Origin: Alphaproteobacteria bacterium
GTDB lineage: Bacteria; Pseudomonadota; Alphaproteobacteria; Rs-D84
NCBI GenBank assembly: GCA_017443235.1
Contig: JAFSOV010000012.1
Span: 1 to 55,558, forward strand
DNA length: 55,558 nt
Reading direction: 5' to 3'
A program made the position numbers and the translations under genes. Under the pieces are notes generated by a model. That model saw only the letters and a list, made by a program, of their open reading frames with translations. It did no database searches and was not told the DNA's origin. This document shows positions 34,478 to 42,613 of this stretch, one piece after another; position 1 is the first letter of the stretch, and the number at the start of each line of letters is the position of its first letter.

Positions 34478-34506
34478 TTGCAATAATAAATTTAATTTGC
34501 TAATTC
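34478..34506 (+). promoter_or_regulatory. Candidate promoter placing transcription start on an ATG
   Basis: TTGCAA (34478-34483), a 17-nt spacer and TAATTC (34501-34506). The next gene starts at 34514 with no Shine-Dalgarno, suggesting a leaderless mRNA. Confidence 0.4.
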
Positions 34507-34513
34507 TATAACC

Positions 34514-35461
34514 ATGAGAATGTTTTTGTTTCTTGCTTTATTGTTGGTTCCTGCGCGACTTTATGCGGCAACTCCTTGTATTGGATTGAATAATAACACT
34601 TGTAAGGCTACAGGCGGATGTTACTGGGAAAACACATGTAAACAATGTGGCAGAGGAAACTACTGCCCAGAGGACGAAGAGCTGGAAAAGCCATGTCCAA
34701 CCGATTTTCCCAACTCTGATCTAGGTGCAACAGTCGTAGAGGAATGTTTTCAAAGCCCGATAACCTGCAAAAAAACCGATGATTCTAATGACAACCAATG
34801 TCGCCACTATAACACCACCACCGACCCGTACAGATGTGGTGATAACCACGATATTTCCGCACATATGGAAGAAGACACACAGTGTTATTATAACACCAGA
34901 TACTGTGACAAATTCGGTACACCAAATGGGTGCAACGGTGGCGCCGTTACCGGCCAGGCCCTGTGGGCGACAGAAGATGAAGAATGGTACATTAACGGAA
35001 ATATATATTATTGTCAATGCGAACAAGGAAACGTGGAATATCCAACCGCTTCCTGTACTGCAACCGTCGTAAAAAGACCAACATCGGGCAACCCGACATC
35101 TGCAAACGCATCCATCACATATGGTAACGTATCATCATATTACTGTACACAATGTCCACAGGGTTATTATGTCCACATTGAAAATGGTTTTTTGCCGACA
35201 ACAAATTGTACCGGTGGCAATACCGTGTGTGTATGTGATATCGCTAACCCAGGTCATTACAGCACCGGCTGCGGACCATTTAGTAACAACATAACAAACC
35301 ATGCCTTTTGTCCATATCAAGACTGTCCATTTGGACAAACAAGCCCAGAGGGCGCAACCGCGATAACAGATTGTAATTATGCATCGCAAACACAATTCTG
35401 TGATGCCAAGGGCTGTTTTACTTTGGGCAACGATGCCACAAATTGGCGTGCATTATATTAA
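34514..35461 (+). CDS. Secreted Cys-rich protein with TNFR/GCC-like repeats
   Basis: 315 residues with a signal peptide (MRMFLFLALLLVPARLYAAT). Over 30 Cys occur in patterns such as CIGLNNNTC, CYWENTCKQCGRGNYCPED, CTQCPQGYYV, CVCDIANPGHYS and CPYQDCPFGQTSPEGATA. The CxxCPxGYY and CPFGQTSPEGA strings look like the short Cys-rich units of TNFR/GCC2-type extracellular repeats. It is therefore an exported, disulfide-stabilised protein; its role is unknown. The stop overlaps the convergent pth stop by 3 nt. No Shine-Dalgarno precedes the ATG. Confidence 0.7.
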   Translation: MRMFLFLALLLVPARLYAATPCIGLNNNTCKATGGCYWENTCKQCGRGNYCPEDEELEKPCPTDFPNSDLGATVVEECFQSPITCKKTDDSNDNQCRHYNTTTDPYRCGDNHDISAHMEEDTQCYYNTRYCDKFGTPNGCNGGAVTGQALWATEDEEWYINGNIYYCQCEQGNVEYPTASCTATVVKRPTSGNPTSANASITYGNVSSYYCTQCPQGYYVHIENGFLPTTNCTGGNTVCVCDIANPGHYSTGCGPFSNNITNHAFCPYQDCPFGQTSPEGATAITDCNYASQTQFCDAKGCFTLGNDATNWRALY

Positions 35462-35982
35462 CCCACCAATTTTATATCGTTTAATGTTTTCTTGATTATT
35501 TCTAATTGGTCGTCGGTAAATCGCCCAAGGACCCAATCGGCGGCGTCTATTGGCAACCCAAGATTCCGCGGGTGGTCGATTCCGATTCGAATTCGCGTAT
35601 ATTCGCGCCCGACATTTGCATCAATTGATTTTATACCGTTGTGACCGGCACTGCCGCCGCCGACCTTGGTGCGCATATCGCCCAATTTCAAATCCATATC
35701 GTCATGAATCACAAATAAATTTTCAATTGGAATCTTGTAAAAATCCATTATCGCGCGCACTGCGCGGCCACTGTCGTTCATAAATGTCTGCGGCATCGCA
35801 AATATCACGCGCCGCCCGTCAACATTTGTGGCAAATGTTTTCGCAAACAATTCCCCGCGCCAATGCGCGTCCAACCCCGCCAAATGTTTAATCGCCATAA
35901 ATCCAACATTATGACGTGTGCGTTCGTATTCAGTCCCGGGATTCCCCAGGCCAACAATTAAAATCGGTTTATTTTCTTGCAT
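35458..35982 (-). CDS. pth: Peptidyl-tRNA hydrolase
   Basis: 174 residues, slightly short for Pth (about 190). Motifs: GLGNPGTEYERTRHNVGFMA with the catalytic His, QTFMNDSGRAV with the conserved Asn, HDDMDLKLGDMRTKVGGGSA and GHNGIKSI. It cleaves peptidyl-tRNA released from stalled ribosomes. The catalytic His lies in the RHNVGF motif and the supporting Asp in HDDMDL. It is transcribed divergently from the OmpW-like gene and convergently with the Cys-rich gene, sharing stop-codon bases with it. Confidence 0.96.
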   Translation of the reverse strand: MQENKPILIVGLGNPGTEYERTRHNVGFMAIKHLAGLDAHWRGELFAKTFATNVDGRRVIFAMPQTFMNDSGRAVRAIMDFYKIPIENLFVIHDDMDLKLGDMRTKVGGGSAGHNGIKSIDANVGREYTRIRIGIDHPRNLGLPIDAADWVLGRFTDDQLEIIKKTLNDIKLVG

Positions 35983-36028
35983 ATGTTTATCTCTTTTTTT
36001 ATTATATTATCATACAAAGGAGCAAAAG

Positions 36029-36568
36029 ATGAAGTTAAAAACATCAATTATTTTATGTGCCGCCGCAATGGCCACAACCGCACCCGCCGTTGCGAACCCG
36101 GTTTGGGATTTGTATGCGGGGGCAACCATTGGCGCCGGCGCAGAAACTGTATTTGCCGATGATAAAAATGAAACCAATGCCGCACAATCTTTTGGTGCGA
36201 TGTTTGGTGTTGACCTGCCTGCGTTCCGGATTGAGGCCGAATATAATTACCTTAGCGAGACAGATTTGCATGCACACCTGGGGATGTTAAATGCGTATTT
36301 CAAAATGCCGTCCACGGTTATTAAACCGTACCTGGGGCTGGGTGTGGGGTTGATGTTTGGGGGCGAAAACGAAAAGGCCCATGTCGATTTCGATACAACC
36401 GCCGCATACCAAGGTATGTTGGGTGTGACCTTTGACCCAACCGCATTGCCGTTCAAATTTGATATCGAAGGCCGCGCAATCTATATGCCGGATGTGTACA
36501 AGGTCGCCGATATTCAACCGGACATTTTGCATTACGAAGCGCGTATCAAAATCCGTTATATATTCTAA
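36029..36568 (+). CDS. Small outer-membrane beta-barrel protein
   Basis: 179 residues from the ATG at 36029 (AAAGGAG upstream). Signal peptide MKLKTSIILCAAAMATTAPA. The mature chain has about eight amphipathic strands (DLYAGATIGAGAETVF, FRIEAEYNYLSETDLHAHLG, IKPYLGLGVGLMFGGEN, FKFDIEGRAIYMPDVYK) and ends in ARIKIRYIF with a terminal Phe, the signature for BAM-dependent insertion. The size fits the 8-stranded OmpA/OmpW/Ail-type barrels. The function is unknown. It lies directly upstream of polA, from which it is separated by a hairpin. Confidence 0.75.
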   Translation: MKLKTSIILCAAAMATTAPAVANPVWDLYAGATIGAGAETVFADDKNETNAAQSFGAMFGVDLPAFRIEAEYNYLSETDLHAHLGMLNAYFKMPSTVIKPYLGLGVGLMFGGENEKAHVDFDTTAAYQGMLGVTFDPTALPFKFDIEGRAIYMPDVYKVADIQPDILHYEARIKIRYIF

Positions 36569-36601
36569 TTAAACGGGGCGGCAACGCCCCAAAATGTTTA
36601 A
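36569..36601 (+). promoter_or_regulatory. Hairpin in the polA leader
   Basis: GGGGCG-GCAA-CGCCCC (36575-36590) with flanking TTAAAC/GTTTAA extending the stem across a 5-nt bulge. The loop is a GNRA tetraloop. It is not followed by a T tract, so it may be a stability or translation element between the barrel gene and polA, not a plain terminator. Confidence 0.45.
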
Positions 36602-36611
36602 TGGGGGCAAA

Positions 36612-39377
36612 ATGCTGACACTGATTGACGGGAATTCAATTCTTTTTCGCGCGTACTATGGCGTGCACAGTCGCCTGACCCGAACCGACGGAACCCCGAC
36701 CGGTGCGGTATATGCGTTTTTGAATATGATGTTGCCCGTGTTCGCGGCGGCAAAACCCGAAGATGTGTTTGTTTGTGTGTTTGACGCGTCACGAAAAACT
36801 TTCCGCCAAGATATTTATCCCGAATACAAGGCCAATCGTGACGAAACACCCGCCGATTTAATTTCTCAATCAATTATGGTCAGGCGCGGCCTGGCCGACA
36901 TGGGCGTGCCGGTTCTGTGCATTCCCGGGGTCGAAGCCGACGATGTTATCGCAACATTGGCCACGCGCGAATGTAAAATCGCAGACAAAACGCGAATTAT
37001 GACCGGCGACAAAGACCTTATGCAATTGGTGTCGAACTGTATATTTCTGTACGACGGTATGAAACAGAAAACAATCGGCCGCGATGAAGTCATTGAAAAA
37101 TTTGGCGTGCCGCCCGAACATGTCGTTGATGTCCAATCGTTGATGGGCGATTCGTCCGACAATGTTCCGGGCGTCCGTGGCATCGGCCCCAAAAAGGCCG
37201 CCGAATTGATAAATGAATTCGGGTCACTGGATAACCTGTACGCGCATATTGATGACATAAAAAATGAACGCACGCGCAATATGTTATTGCTGTCGCGGGA
37301 ATTGGCGTATATATCGCGCGATTTGGTGACGTTAAAGCGCGATGTTGATTTGTCGGGATTAAAACTTTTGCCATTTCGGTTTAATCGCGCGGCGGCATTA
37401 AACTTTGTACGCACCGAATTGGAAAGCAATTCTTTGGTCGAAAAAATCTTACGCACTTTCCCGGACACGCCCGCCGCACCGGCGCAACCCGCGTTTAATT
37501 TTCCGGGTTCCGCGTGCCCGGTTGATACGCCGCCGGCGGATGCGCCCCGCCCCGCCCCAAAAATGACGTTTGAAAAAATAACCAATATCGGCGAATTAGA
37601 AAAATTCTTGGCAACGGTCCAAGACGTCATTGCATTGGACACCGAAACAACGGGATTAAATCAAATGACCGACAAAATGGTTGGTATGTCTTTGTCGGTG
37701 GACAGTGTGCGCGGCGTTTATATCCCGTTGCGCCATCGCACCACGGGCGGTGATTTATTTGGCGGAACCGAATTGGCCCCGAACCAGATTTCTGTGACAG
37801 ATTTGTATAAAAAAATTTGGCCGATACTGACCAACAAAAAAATTACCAAGGTTGGTCACAACATCAAATTCGACCTGCACATTATGGCGAACGAAGGTTG
37901 GGATATTGAACAAATCGCGCCTATTGACGATACAATGCTGATTTCATACGCGTTGCACGGAACGCTGCATTCGCACGGCATGGACGAATTGGCGGTAAAG
38001 TACCTGAATCACCAAAACATTACTTTCGCGTCGCTGTTTCCGCCGAAAACCCGCGATGCAGACATGCACTTTGACGCGTTGCCAATCGATTCCGCATACC
38101 CGTATGCCGCCGAAGACGCCACCGTCACAATGGCACTGTATAAACATATGCGGCCGGAATTGGATGCAAACGAAAAATTGGCGCGGCTTTATGAAAACTG
38201 TGACCGACCACTGATTATGGTGTTGACCGTGATGGAACGCGACGGCGTCTTGGTTGACCGAACAAAGTTAAATAAACTGTCGGGTGTGTTCCATGAACAA
38301 TTGACCAAAATCAGTAACGAGATTTTCGAAATGGCCGGGCACGAATTTAATGTGGCCAGTCCCAAACAGTTGGCAACCGTGCTGTTTGATGAAATGCGTA
38401 TGCCGGAAAACAAACGCCGTTCAACGGACGCAGACGCATTAAACGATTTAATGGAACACCACCCAATTATTGAAAAGATTTTGAATTGGCGTTCAATTGC
38501 GAAACTGGCCGGGACATATGCGGATGCATTGCCGCATCAAATTGGTGCGGACGGTCGAATTCACACAACATACCTGCAAACCAGTACGAATACAGGCCGC
38601 CTGTCTTCGCGTGACCCAAACCTGCAAAACATTCCGGTCAAAACTGAATTGGGCGAAGAAATCCGCAAATGCTTTGTTGCGCCCGCGGGACGTGTCCTGA
38701 TTGCGGCGGATTATTCACAAATTCAACTGCGATTGTTGGCCGATGTGGCGGACATCAAAACATTCAAAGACACATTTAACGCGGGTGCGGACATTCACGA
38801 ACAAACCGCGCGCAAAATTTTCAACATTCCCGAATCGACCATTGTTCCACGTGACCTGCGCCGCGCAGCCAAGACGGTGAACTTTTCAATTATATACGGC
38901 ATATCGTCGTTCGGTTTGGCGGCCCAATTAAATGTCCCGCGCACCCGGGCCCAGGAGATAATCAATTCATATATGGCCGGATTACCCGAAATAAAAGATT
39001 ACATTGATGGCATCAAAAAATTCGCAACCGAACACGCGTGTGTTTATACCCCGTGGGGGCGCCGCATAGAATTGCCCGAGGCAAAGAATCCCCGCATGCG
39101 TGCATACGCAATGCGTGCCGCAATCAATGCACCGATTCAGGGATTTGAAGCCGACCTTATGCGATTCGCAATGATAAAAACATTTAATGAAATCGTTATG
39201 CCGAATCGCGACAAAATAAAACTGATTATGCAGGTTCACGACGAAATGGTATTTGAATGCGATGAAAAATTGGCGAAAAAATTCGCCGAACAAATCAAAT
39301 CCATTATGGAAAACGTGACCCAAATATCTGTGCCCCTGCGCGCGGACTATGTAATTGCACCATTCTGGGGTAAATAG
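36612..39377 (+). CDS. polA: DNA polymerase I
   Basis: 921 residues from the ATG at 36612 (MLTLIDGNS; ATGGGGGC upstream supplies the Shine-Dalgarno). The 5'-3' exonuclease domain about 1-290 has DGNSILFRAYY, PGVEADDVIATLA, MTGDKDLMQLVS and GIGPKKAAEL. The 3'-5' exonuclease domain about 320-510 is intact: DTETTGL (Exo I), GHNIKFDLHIM (Exo II) and YAAEDATVT (Exo III). Polymerase motifs A, B and C: ADYSQIQLRLLADVA, RRAAKTVNFSIIYGISSFGL and MQVHDEMVFE. It processes Okazaki fragments and fills repair gaps, with proofreading. It ends 10 nt from the convergent M23 gene. Confidence 0.98.
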   Translation: MLTLIDGNSILFRAYYGVHSRLTRTDGTPTGAVYAFLNMMLPVFAAAKPEDVFVCVFDASRKTFRQDIYPEYKANRDETPADLISQSIMVRRGLADMGVPVLCIPGVEADDVIATLATRECKIADKTRIMTGDKDLMQLVSNCIFLYDGMKQKTIGRDEVIEKFGVPPEHVVDVQSLMGDSSDNVPGVRGIGPKKAAELINEFGSLDNLYAHIDDIKNERTRNMLLLSRELAYISRDLVTLKRDVDLSGLKLLPFRFNRAAALNFVRTELESNSLVEKILRTFPDTPAAPAQPAFNFPGSACPVDTPPADAPRPAPKMTFEKITNIGELEKFLATVQDVIALDTETTGLNQMTDKMVGMSLSVDSVRGVYIPLRHRTTGGDLFGGTELAPNQISVTDLYKKIWPILTNKKITKVGHNIKFDLHIMANEGWDIEQIAPIDDTMLISYALHGTLHSHGMDELAVKYLNHQNITFASLFPPKTRDADMHFDALPIDSAYPYAAEDATVTMALYKHMRPELDANEKLARLYENCDRPLIMVLTVMERDGVLVDRTKLNKLSGVFHEQLTKISNEIFEMAGHEFNVASPKQLATVLFDEMRMPENKRRSTDADALNDLMEHHPIIEKILNWRSIAKLAGTYADALPHQIGADGRIHTTYLQTSTNTGRLSSRDPNLQNIPVKTELGEEIRKCFVAPAGRVLIAADYSQIQLRLLADVADIKTFKDTFNAGADIHEQTARKIFNIPESTIVPRDLRRAAKTVNFSIIYGISSFGLAAQLNVPRTRAQEIINSYMAGLPEIKDYIDGIKKFATEHACVYTPWGRRIELPEAKNPRMRAYAMRAAINAPIQGFEADLMRFAMIKTFNEIVMPNRDKIKLIMQVHDEMVFECDEKLAKKFAEQIKSIMENVTQISVPLRADYVIAPFWGK

Positions 39378-39387
39378 AAATCAACTT

Positions 39388-40653
39388 TTACATTTGAATA
39401 AATGAACCCGGCCTGTCCGCCATTTGTTCGACGGCTTTATCCAGAGTCGCACGATATTCTAAAAACTTCTTTTTGTTTTCCGCGTCCAGATTATTTATCG
39501 CCGGCAATTTAACGGTCATAGGATTCACGTGTTTGCCGTCCTTGATAATTTCATAGTGCAAATGCGGACCGGTGGCCAACCCCGTCGAACCCGCATAGCC
39601 GATAATTTGACCCTGCTTTACGACCGTACCAACCTTTACATTTTTTGCAAATTTGGACATATGGGCATACAGCGTTTCAAACGAACCATTATGACGAATT
39701 TTTACAAAGTTCCCATGTCCGCGGTTAAATCCACGCGCAACCACACGCCCCGCCCCGGCGGCCGGAATCGGCGTCCCGGTTGGCGCGCGGAAATCGACAC
39801 CTTTGTGTGCGCGGGTGAATCCCAAAACGGGATGTTTGCGCCGGGTTGAAAAACTGCTGGTCACTTTGGCGTTATTGATTGGTGTACGCTTCAAAGATTT
39901 AATGGCGCCATTTCCATTCGGGTCGTAATAACCAACTGTCTTGTCCGATTTCCGGAAACGATACATTTTAACATTTCCGCGCAACGCATCAAAAGAAACA
40001 ACAACAACCGAACCATTATCAACCTTTTCCCCGTCGCGATAGTTTTCTTCATAAACCACCGAAAATTTTTGACCGGCGCGCACGTCACGTTCAAAGTCCA
40101 TTTCAAACGCCAACAAATCATAAACCTCGGCCAAGATTCCGGCGGGAATGTCCGCGCGCATCCCGGCCAGGTAAAAACTGTCGCCGTCCAAAATTTCGCC
40201 CTGGCGATAAACCAGGCGCGTATCGCGTTCAATATCAATTGCATTGCATTGCCATTTGCCACCATCGTCACAGGTTAATTCCACACGGCGCCACGGTCCC
40301 GGAATAACGGTAATTTTTGATACAGTGGATTTTTCCCCATCACGCACAAATTCGATTTTATCGCGGTCCGCCCGCAGGCCGTTTATACCCGCGTCGGTTT
40401 TCAAAACATTTGCGATGGCATTTATGTCGTTGTGACCTATGCCCTGCTCTGATAGCAATTTCGACAAAGTATCACCGGCGGTGACGCTAACGATAATGGG
40501 TTCATTTGGCGCAGCTGCATCCGGGCCGTTATTATCCATACGCCGACCAAACACCAATAAAATCACAACCGCGGCAACGGCCAAAATACCGGCCAAACAC
40601 AAAACCGCACGAATAAACCAATGTGAAGTAAGAATATTTTTTGCTTTTTCCAT
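39388..40653 (-). CDS. M23 metallo-endopeptidase, membrane-anchored, OapA/LysM-like
   Basis: 421 residues from the ATG at 40653; longer frames start upstream of the -10 box and are rejected. One N-terminal transmembrane helix (about 14-38) is followed by a LysM/OapA-like segment (about 55-90, SVTAGDTLSKLLSEQGIGHN), an SH3-like middle domain and a C-terminal LytM domain (about 285-400). Zinc ligands and catalytic His are intact: HKGVDFRAP, YAHM and HLHYEI. This should be an active periplasmic peptidoglycan endopeptidase, similar in layout to MepM/Csd3. It contrasts with the degenerate EnvC-like protein at 12138-13214. It is divergent from prmC and shares its -10 box. Confidence 0.9.
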   Translation of the reverse strand: MEKAKNILTSHWFIRAVLCLAGILAVAAVVILLVFGRRMDNNGPDAAAPNEPIIVSVTAGDTLSKLLSEQGIGHNDINAIANVLKTDAGINGLRADRDKIEFVRDGEKSTVSKITVIPGPWRRVELTCDDGGKWQCNAIDIERDTRLVYRQGEILDGDSFYLAGMRADIPAGILAEVYDLLAFEMDFERDVRAGQKFSVVYEENYRDGEKVDNGSVVVVSFDALRGNVKMYRFRKSDKTVGYYDPNGNGAIKSLKRTPINNAKVTSSFSTRRKHPVLGFTRAHKGVDFRAPTGTPIPAAGAGRVVARGFNRGHGNFVKIRHNGSFETLYAHMSKFAKNVKVGTVVKQGQIIGYAGSTGLATGPHLHYEIIKDGKHVNPMTVKLPAINNLDAENKKKFLEYRATLDKAVEQMADRPGSFIQM

Positions 40654-40689
40654 AGGGCACATTATAATGGTTTTATGACAATAAATCAA
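40641..40689. promoter_or_regulatory. Bidirectional promoter sharing a palindromic -10 box
   Basis: The palindrome ATTATAAT (40661-40668) provides TATAAT on both strands. Plus: TTGCTT (40641-40646), 16 nt, TATAAT (40663-40668), with prmC ATG at 40675. Minus: TTGATT (40689-40684), 17 nt, TATAAT (40666-40661), with the M23 ATG at 40653. Each ATG begins 7 nt from its -10 box and neither gene has a Shine-Dalgarno, so both transcripts appear leaderless. The two start codons are only 21 nt apart. Confidence 0.75.
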
Positions 40690-41439
40690 GCCTTTGAAAT
40701 TTTAAAAGATGCCGGGGGCATTCGCGCCGCCCGAATTATCACGGATAATACTAAATATTTTTCGCGCATCCGTGTGTGGCGTATGGCGTGCGCATTGCGC
40801 CGCGGCGTGCCGGTTGCCAAAATAATCCACCAGAAATGGTTTTACGGCATACCGTTTTATACAAATAAATACACATTGGACCCGCGCCCAGACACCGAAA
40901 CATTGGTTGCCGCGGTTATTGCGGATAACCCGGCCGCCCCAAAAATTCTGGACCTGGGGACCGGGACGGGATGCATAATAATATCTTTGGTCAAGAATAT
41001 TCATGGCGCACACGGGGTTGGAATCGACATTTCACGCGGTGCGATTCGGGTCGCCCGCCAAAACATAAAAAATTTCGATTTATCAGACAAAATTAAAATT
41101 ACCCGCGCATCTTTTGACACGCCACACGCGGTGCATGAAAAATTTGATATTATCGTTTCAAACCCACCGTATATCGCGCGTGATGACGCACGTGTTGACG
41201 CGGGCGCACGGCACGACCCGCGGGTCGCATTATATGCAGACCGGGACGGCGCCGCGGCATACGAAAGTATTGCCAGATATGCAAAAAATTGGATTGCGCC
41301 AGGCGGCAAAATCTATCTTGAAATTGGCGACGGCATGGAAAAGACCGTCCGCAAGATTTTTGAAAACGCAGGTTGGAAATTCATCCGCGCCGAATGCGAC
41401 CTTGGCAACATAGTCCGGGTTTTGGTGTTTAAAATTTAA
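40675..41439 (+). CDS. prmC: Release factor glutamine methyltransferase
   Basis: 254 residues. The SAM-binding motif is ILDLGTGTGCIIISL and the catalytic motif NPPYI, the signature of glutamine N5-methyltransferases. An N-terminal helical domain (about 1-75) with YGIPFYTNKYTLDPRPDTET is PrmC-specific. It methylates the GGQ glutamine of RF1 and RF2 in the cytoplasm. It is about 20-30 residues shorter than most PrmC proteins, mainly in the N-terminal domain. No Shine-Dalgarno precedes the ATG; the promoter predicts a leaderless mRNA. Confidence 0.93.
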   Translation: MTINQAFEILKDAGGIRAARIITDNTKYFSRIRVWRMACALRRGVPVAKIIHQKWFYGIPFYTNKYTLDPRPDTETLVAAVIADNPAAPKILDLGTGTGCIIISLVKNIHGAHGVGIDISRGAIRVARQNIKNFDLSDKIKITRASFDTPHAVHEKFDIIVSNPPYIARDDARVDAGARHDPRVALYADRDGAAAYESIARYAKNWIAPGGKIYLEIGDGMEKTVRKIFENAGWKFIRAECDLGNIVRVLVFKI

Positions 41440-41447
41440 ATTTTATA

Positions 41448-41477
41448 TTGGCACTATATATCAAAATATGATATAAT
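41448..41477 (+). promoter_or_regulatory. Promoter of the structured leader RNA
   Basis: TTGGCA (41448-41453), an 18-nt spacer and TATAAT (41472-41477); transcription is expected near 41484. Confidence 0.7.
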
Positions 41478-41483
41478 ACACAC

Positions 41484-41700
41484 AGCCCCAATGATGGGGT
41501 CGTGGGCTGTCACAAGCCTTACACGTTCGGTGCGAAAGCATCGTTAGATTTATGCGATGGTGTTTTCCGCACCGTTGTATCCCTGACTTATGGTCGGGGA
41601 GTCGTTGGTTATACAACAGGGGCAACCCAAAGACCGCGAAATCATTCAACGTGTATGATTGTGAACTCCCCGGCCACATTGCAAATCTTGGTGGCCAATT
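41484..41700 (+). ncRNA. Highly structured leader RNA or riboswitch-like element
   Basis: About 240 nt between a strong promoter and the first gene of a three-gene unit, with no ORF. Stems seen: CGGTGCG/CGCACCG (41528-41534 with 41568-41574); TTGTAT/ATACAA (41575-41580 with 41611-41616); B, CCCTGAC with GGTCGGGG (41581-41587 with 41593-41599); C, GGTCGGGGAGT with ACTCCCCGGCC (41592-41602 with 41665-41675, 11 bp, one G.U); AATCAT/ATGATT (41640-41645 with 41655-41660); D, GGCCAC/GTGGCC (41672-41677 with 41691-41696). B and C share an arm, and C and D share an arm, so they exclude each other in a chain. No T-loop, tag ORF or known riboswitch core is recognised. Confidence 0.6.
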
Positions 41701-41726
41701 TTGATATTGCATAAGGAAACATAACA

Positions 41727-42056
41727 ATGACAAACAAGAAATTACTACCCTTCCTGATAGTTATGACTTTCATTAAACCTGCTATATCGGACGAATACAC
41801 CGAATTGATTGCTTACCGTGACGCATTAAAAGAACAAATAGCCGCGGTTGAATCAGAAACAATCAGATGTGAAAAATCATTAAAAGGTTGGAAAACCGCC
41901 ACAATTATCGGCGGTGTTGGCGCAGTGGCAAGCGGCATAGGGATTATAGCACAAAAAAATCAAATTGACAAAAATCAAAAGGCACTAAACCAAACCGGTA
42001 CCGTATTTAATGAAGCCAACGACGCAATGGATTTTATAAAAAAGGTTAAAGAATGA
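41727..42056 (+). CDS. Small exported coiled-coil/membrane protein
   Basis: 109 residues with a signal peptide (FLIVMTFIKPAIS), a short coiled coil (about 22-50, YRDALKEQIAAVESETIRCE), a Gly-rich hydrophobic segment (ATIIGGVGAVASGIGIIA) and a charged C-terminus (KNQIDKNQK). AAGGAAAC lies upstream. No family is recognised. The layout resembles the next gene, with which it overlaps by 4 nt (ATGA), suggesting paralogous partners made from one mRNA. It is the first gene after the structured leader. The glycine-zipper-like segment could insert in a membrane. Confidence 0.65.
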   Translation: MTNKKLLPFLIVMTFIKPAISDEYTELIAYRDALKEQIAAVESETIRCEKSLKGWKTATIIGGVGAVASGIGIIAQKNQIDKNQKALNQTGTVFNEANDAMDFIKKVKE

Positions 42057-42610
42057 AAAAGTTTTTAATGTATTTAATTATCTGGACTTTTGCACTTCCA
42101 TGCGATGCTGTTCAAATAAAACAAATCGGCGGTTCTAATGATGGCATGGACTATTTACGCAACGAAATTATAAAACTTGAAAACAACTTAGCCAACAAAA
42201 CGGAAAAATTAAATGAATGTGCAGAAAAGAATAAAAATTTCCAAATTGCCGGAATTGCAACTGTTGGTCTGGCGGGTGTGGGTGTTGCGACAAACATATC
42301 ATTGTATTCCAAAATGAAAGACCAGGTAAAACAAGGCGAACAAATGGATACCTATATTAAAAATGCTGAGGCAGATTGGGCTAAATTCGAACAGGGGTTC
42401 AACGAGTGGTCAAAAAATCTTGATGAACAATGTTTTTCTAATTACTATAACACTCAATTAACCCACAGGGAACGAACACGTTTCGAAGATTTATACATAC
42501 ACAGATACAACATAGAAAAATATATCGGTGATGATATATCCGAATCAGATAAAACATTATTTATAAAAATGGCGCAAGGTATGCGCAAATGCCAAAAACA
42601 AAAGGAATAA
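42053..42610 (+). CDS. Exported coiled-coil/membrane protein, paralogue-like neighbour
   Basis: 185 residues: signal peptide (FLMYLIIWTFALPCDA), coiled coil (about 35-62, YLRNEIIKLENNLANKTEKL), a Gly-rich hydrophobic segment (IAGIATVGLAGVGVATNISL, about 67-86), then a longer polar C-terminal domain (about 95-185) with two Cys and Tyr/Lys-rich segments. Same architecture as the preceding gene with an added domain. Function unknown. Its start overlaps the previous stop (ATGA), and the next gene begins 3 nt after its stop, so all three share a transcript. Confidence 0.65.
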   Translation: MKKFLMYLIIWTFALPCDAVQIKQIGGSNDGMDYLRNEIIKLENNLANKTEKLNECAEKNKNFQIAGIATVGLAGVGVATNISLYSKMKDQVKQGEQMDTYIKNAEADWAKFEQGFNEWSKNLDEQCFSNYYNTQLTHRERTRFEDLYIHRYNIEKYIGDDISESDKTLFIKMAQGMRKCQKQKE

Positions 42611-42613
42611 AAA

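Noticed and set aside
41484-41700. 6S RNA, tmRNA or RNase P RNA as an explanation for the leader
   Set aside because: No 5'/3' closing stem like 6S, no T-loop/CCA or tag reading frame like tmRNA, and no P4 core like RNase P; it also sits directly before a translated operon.
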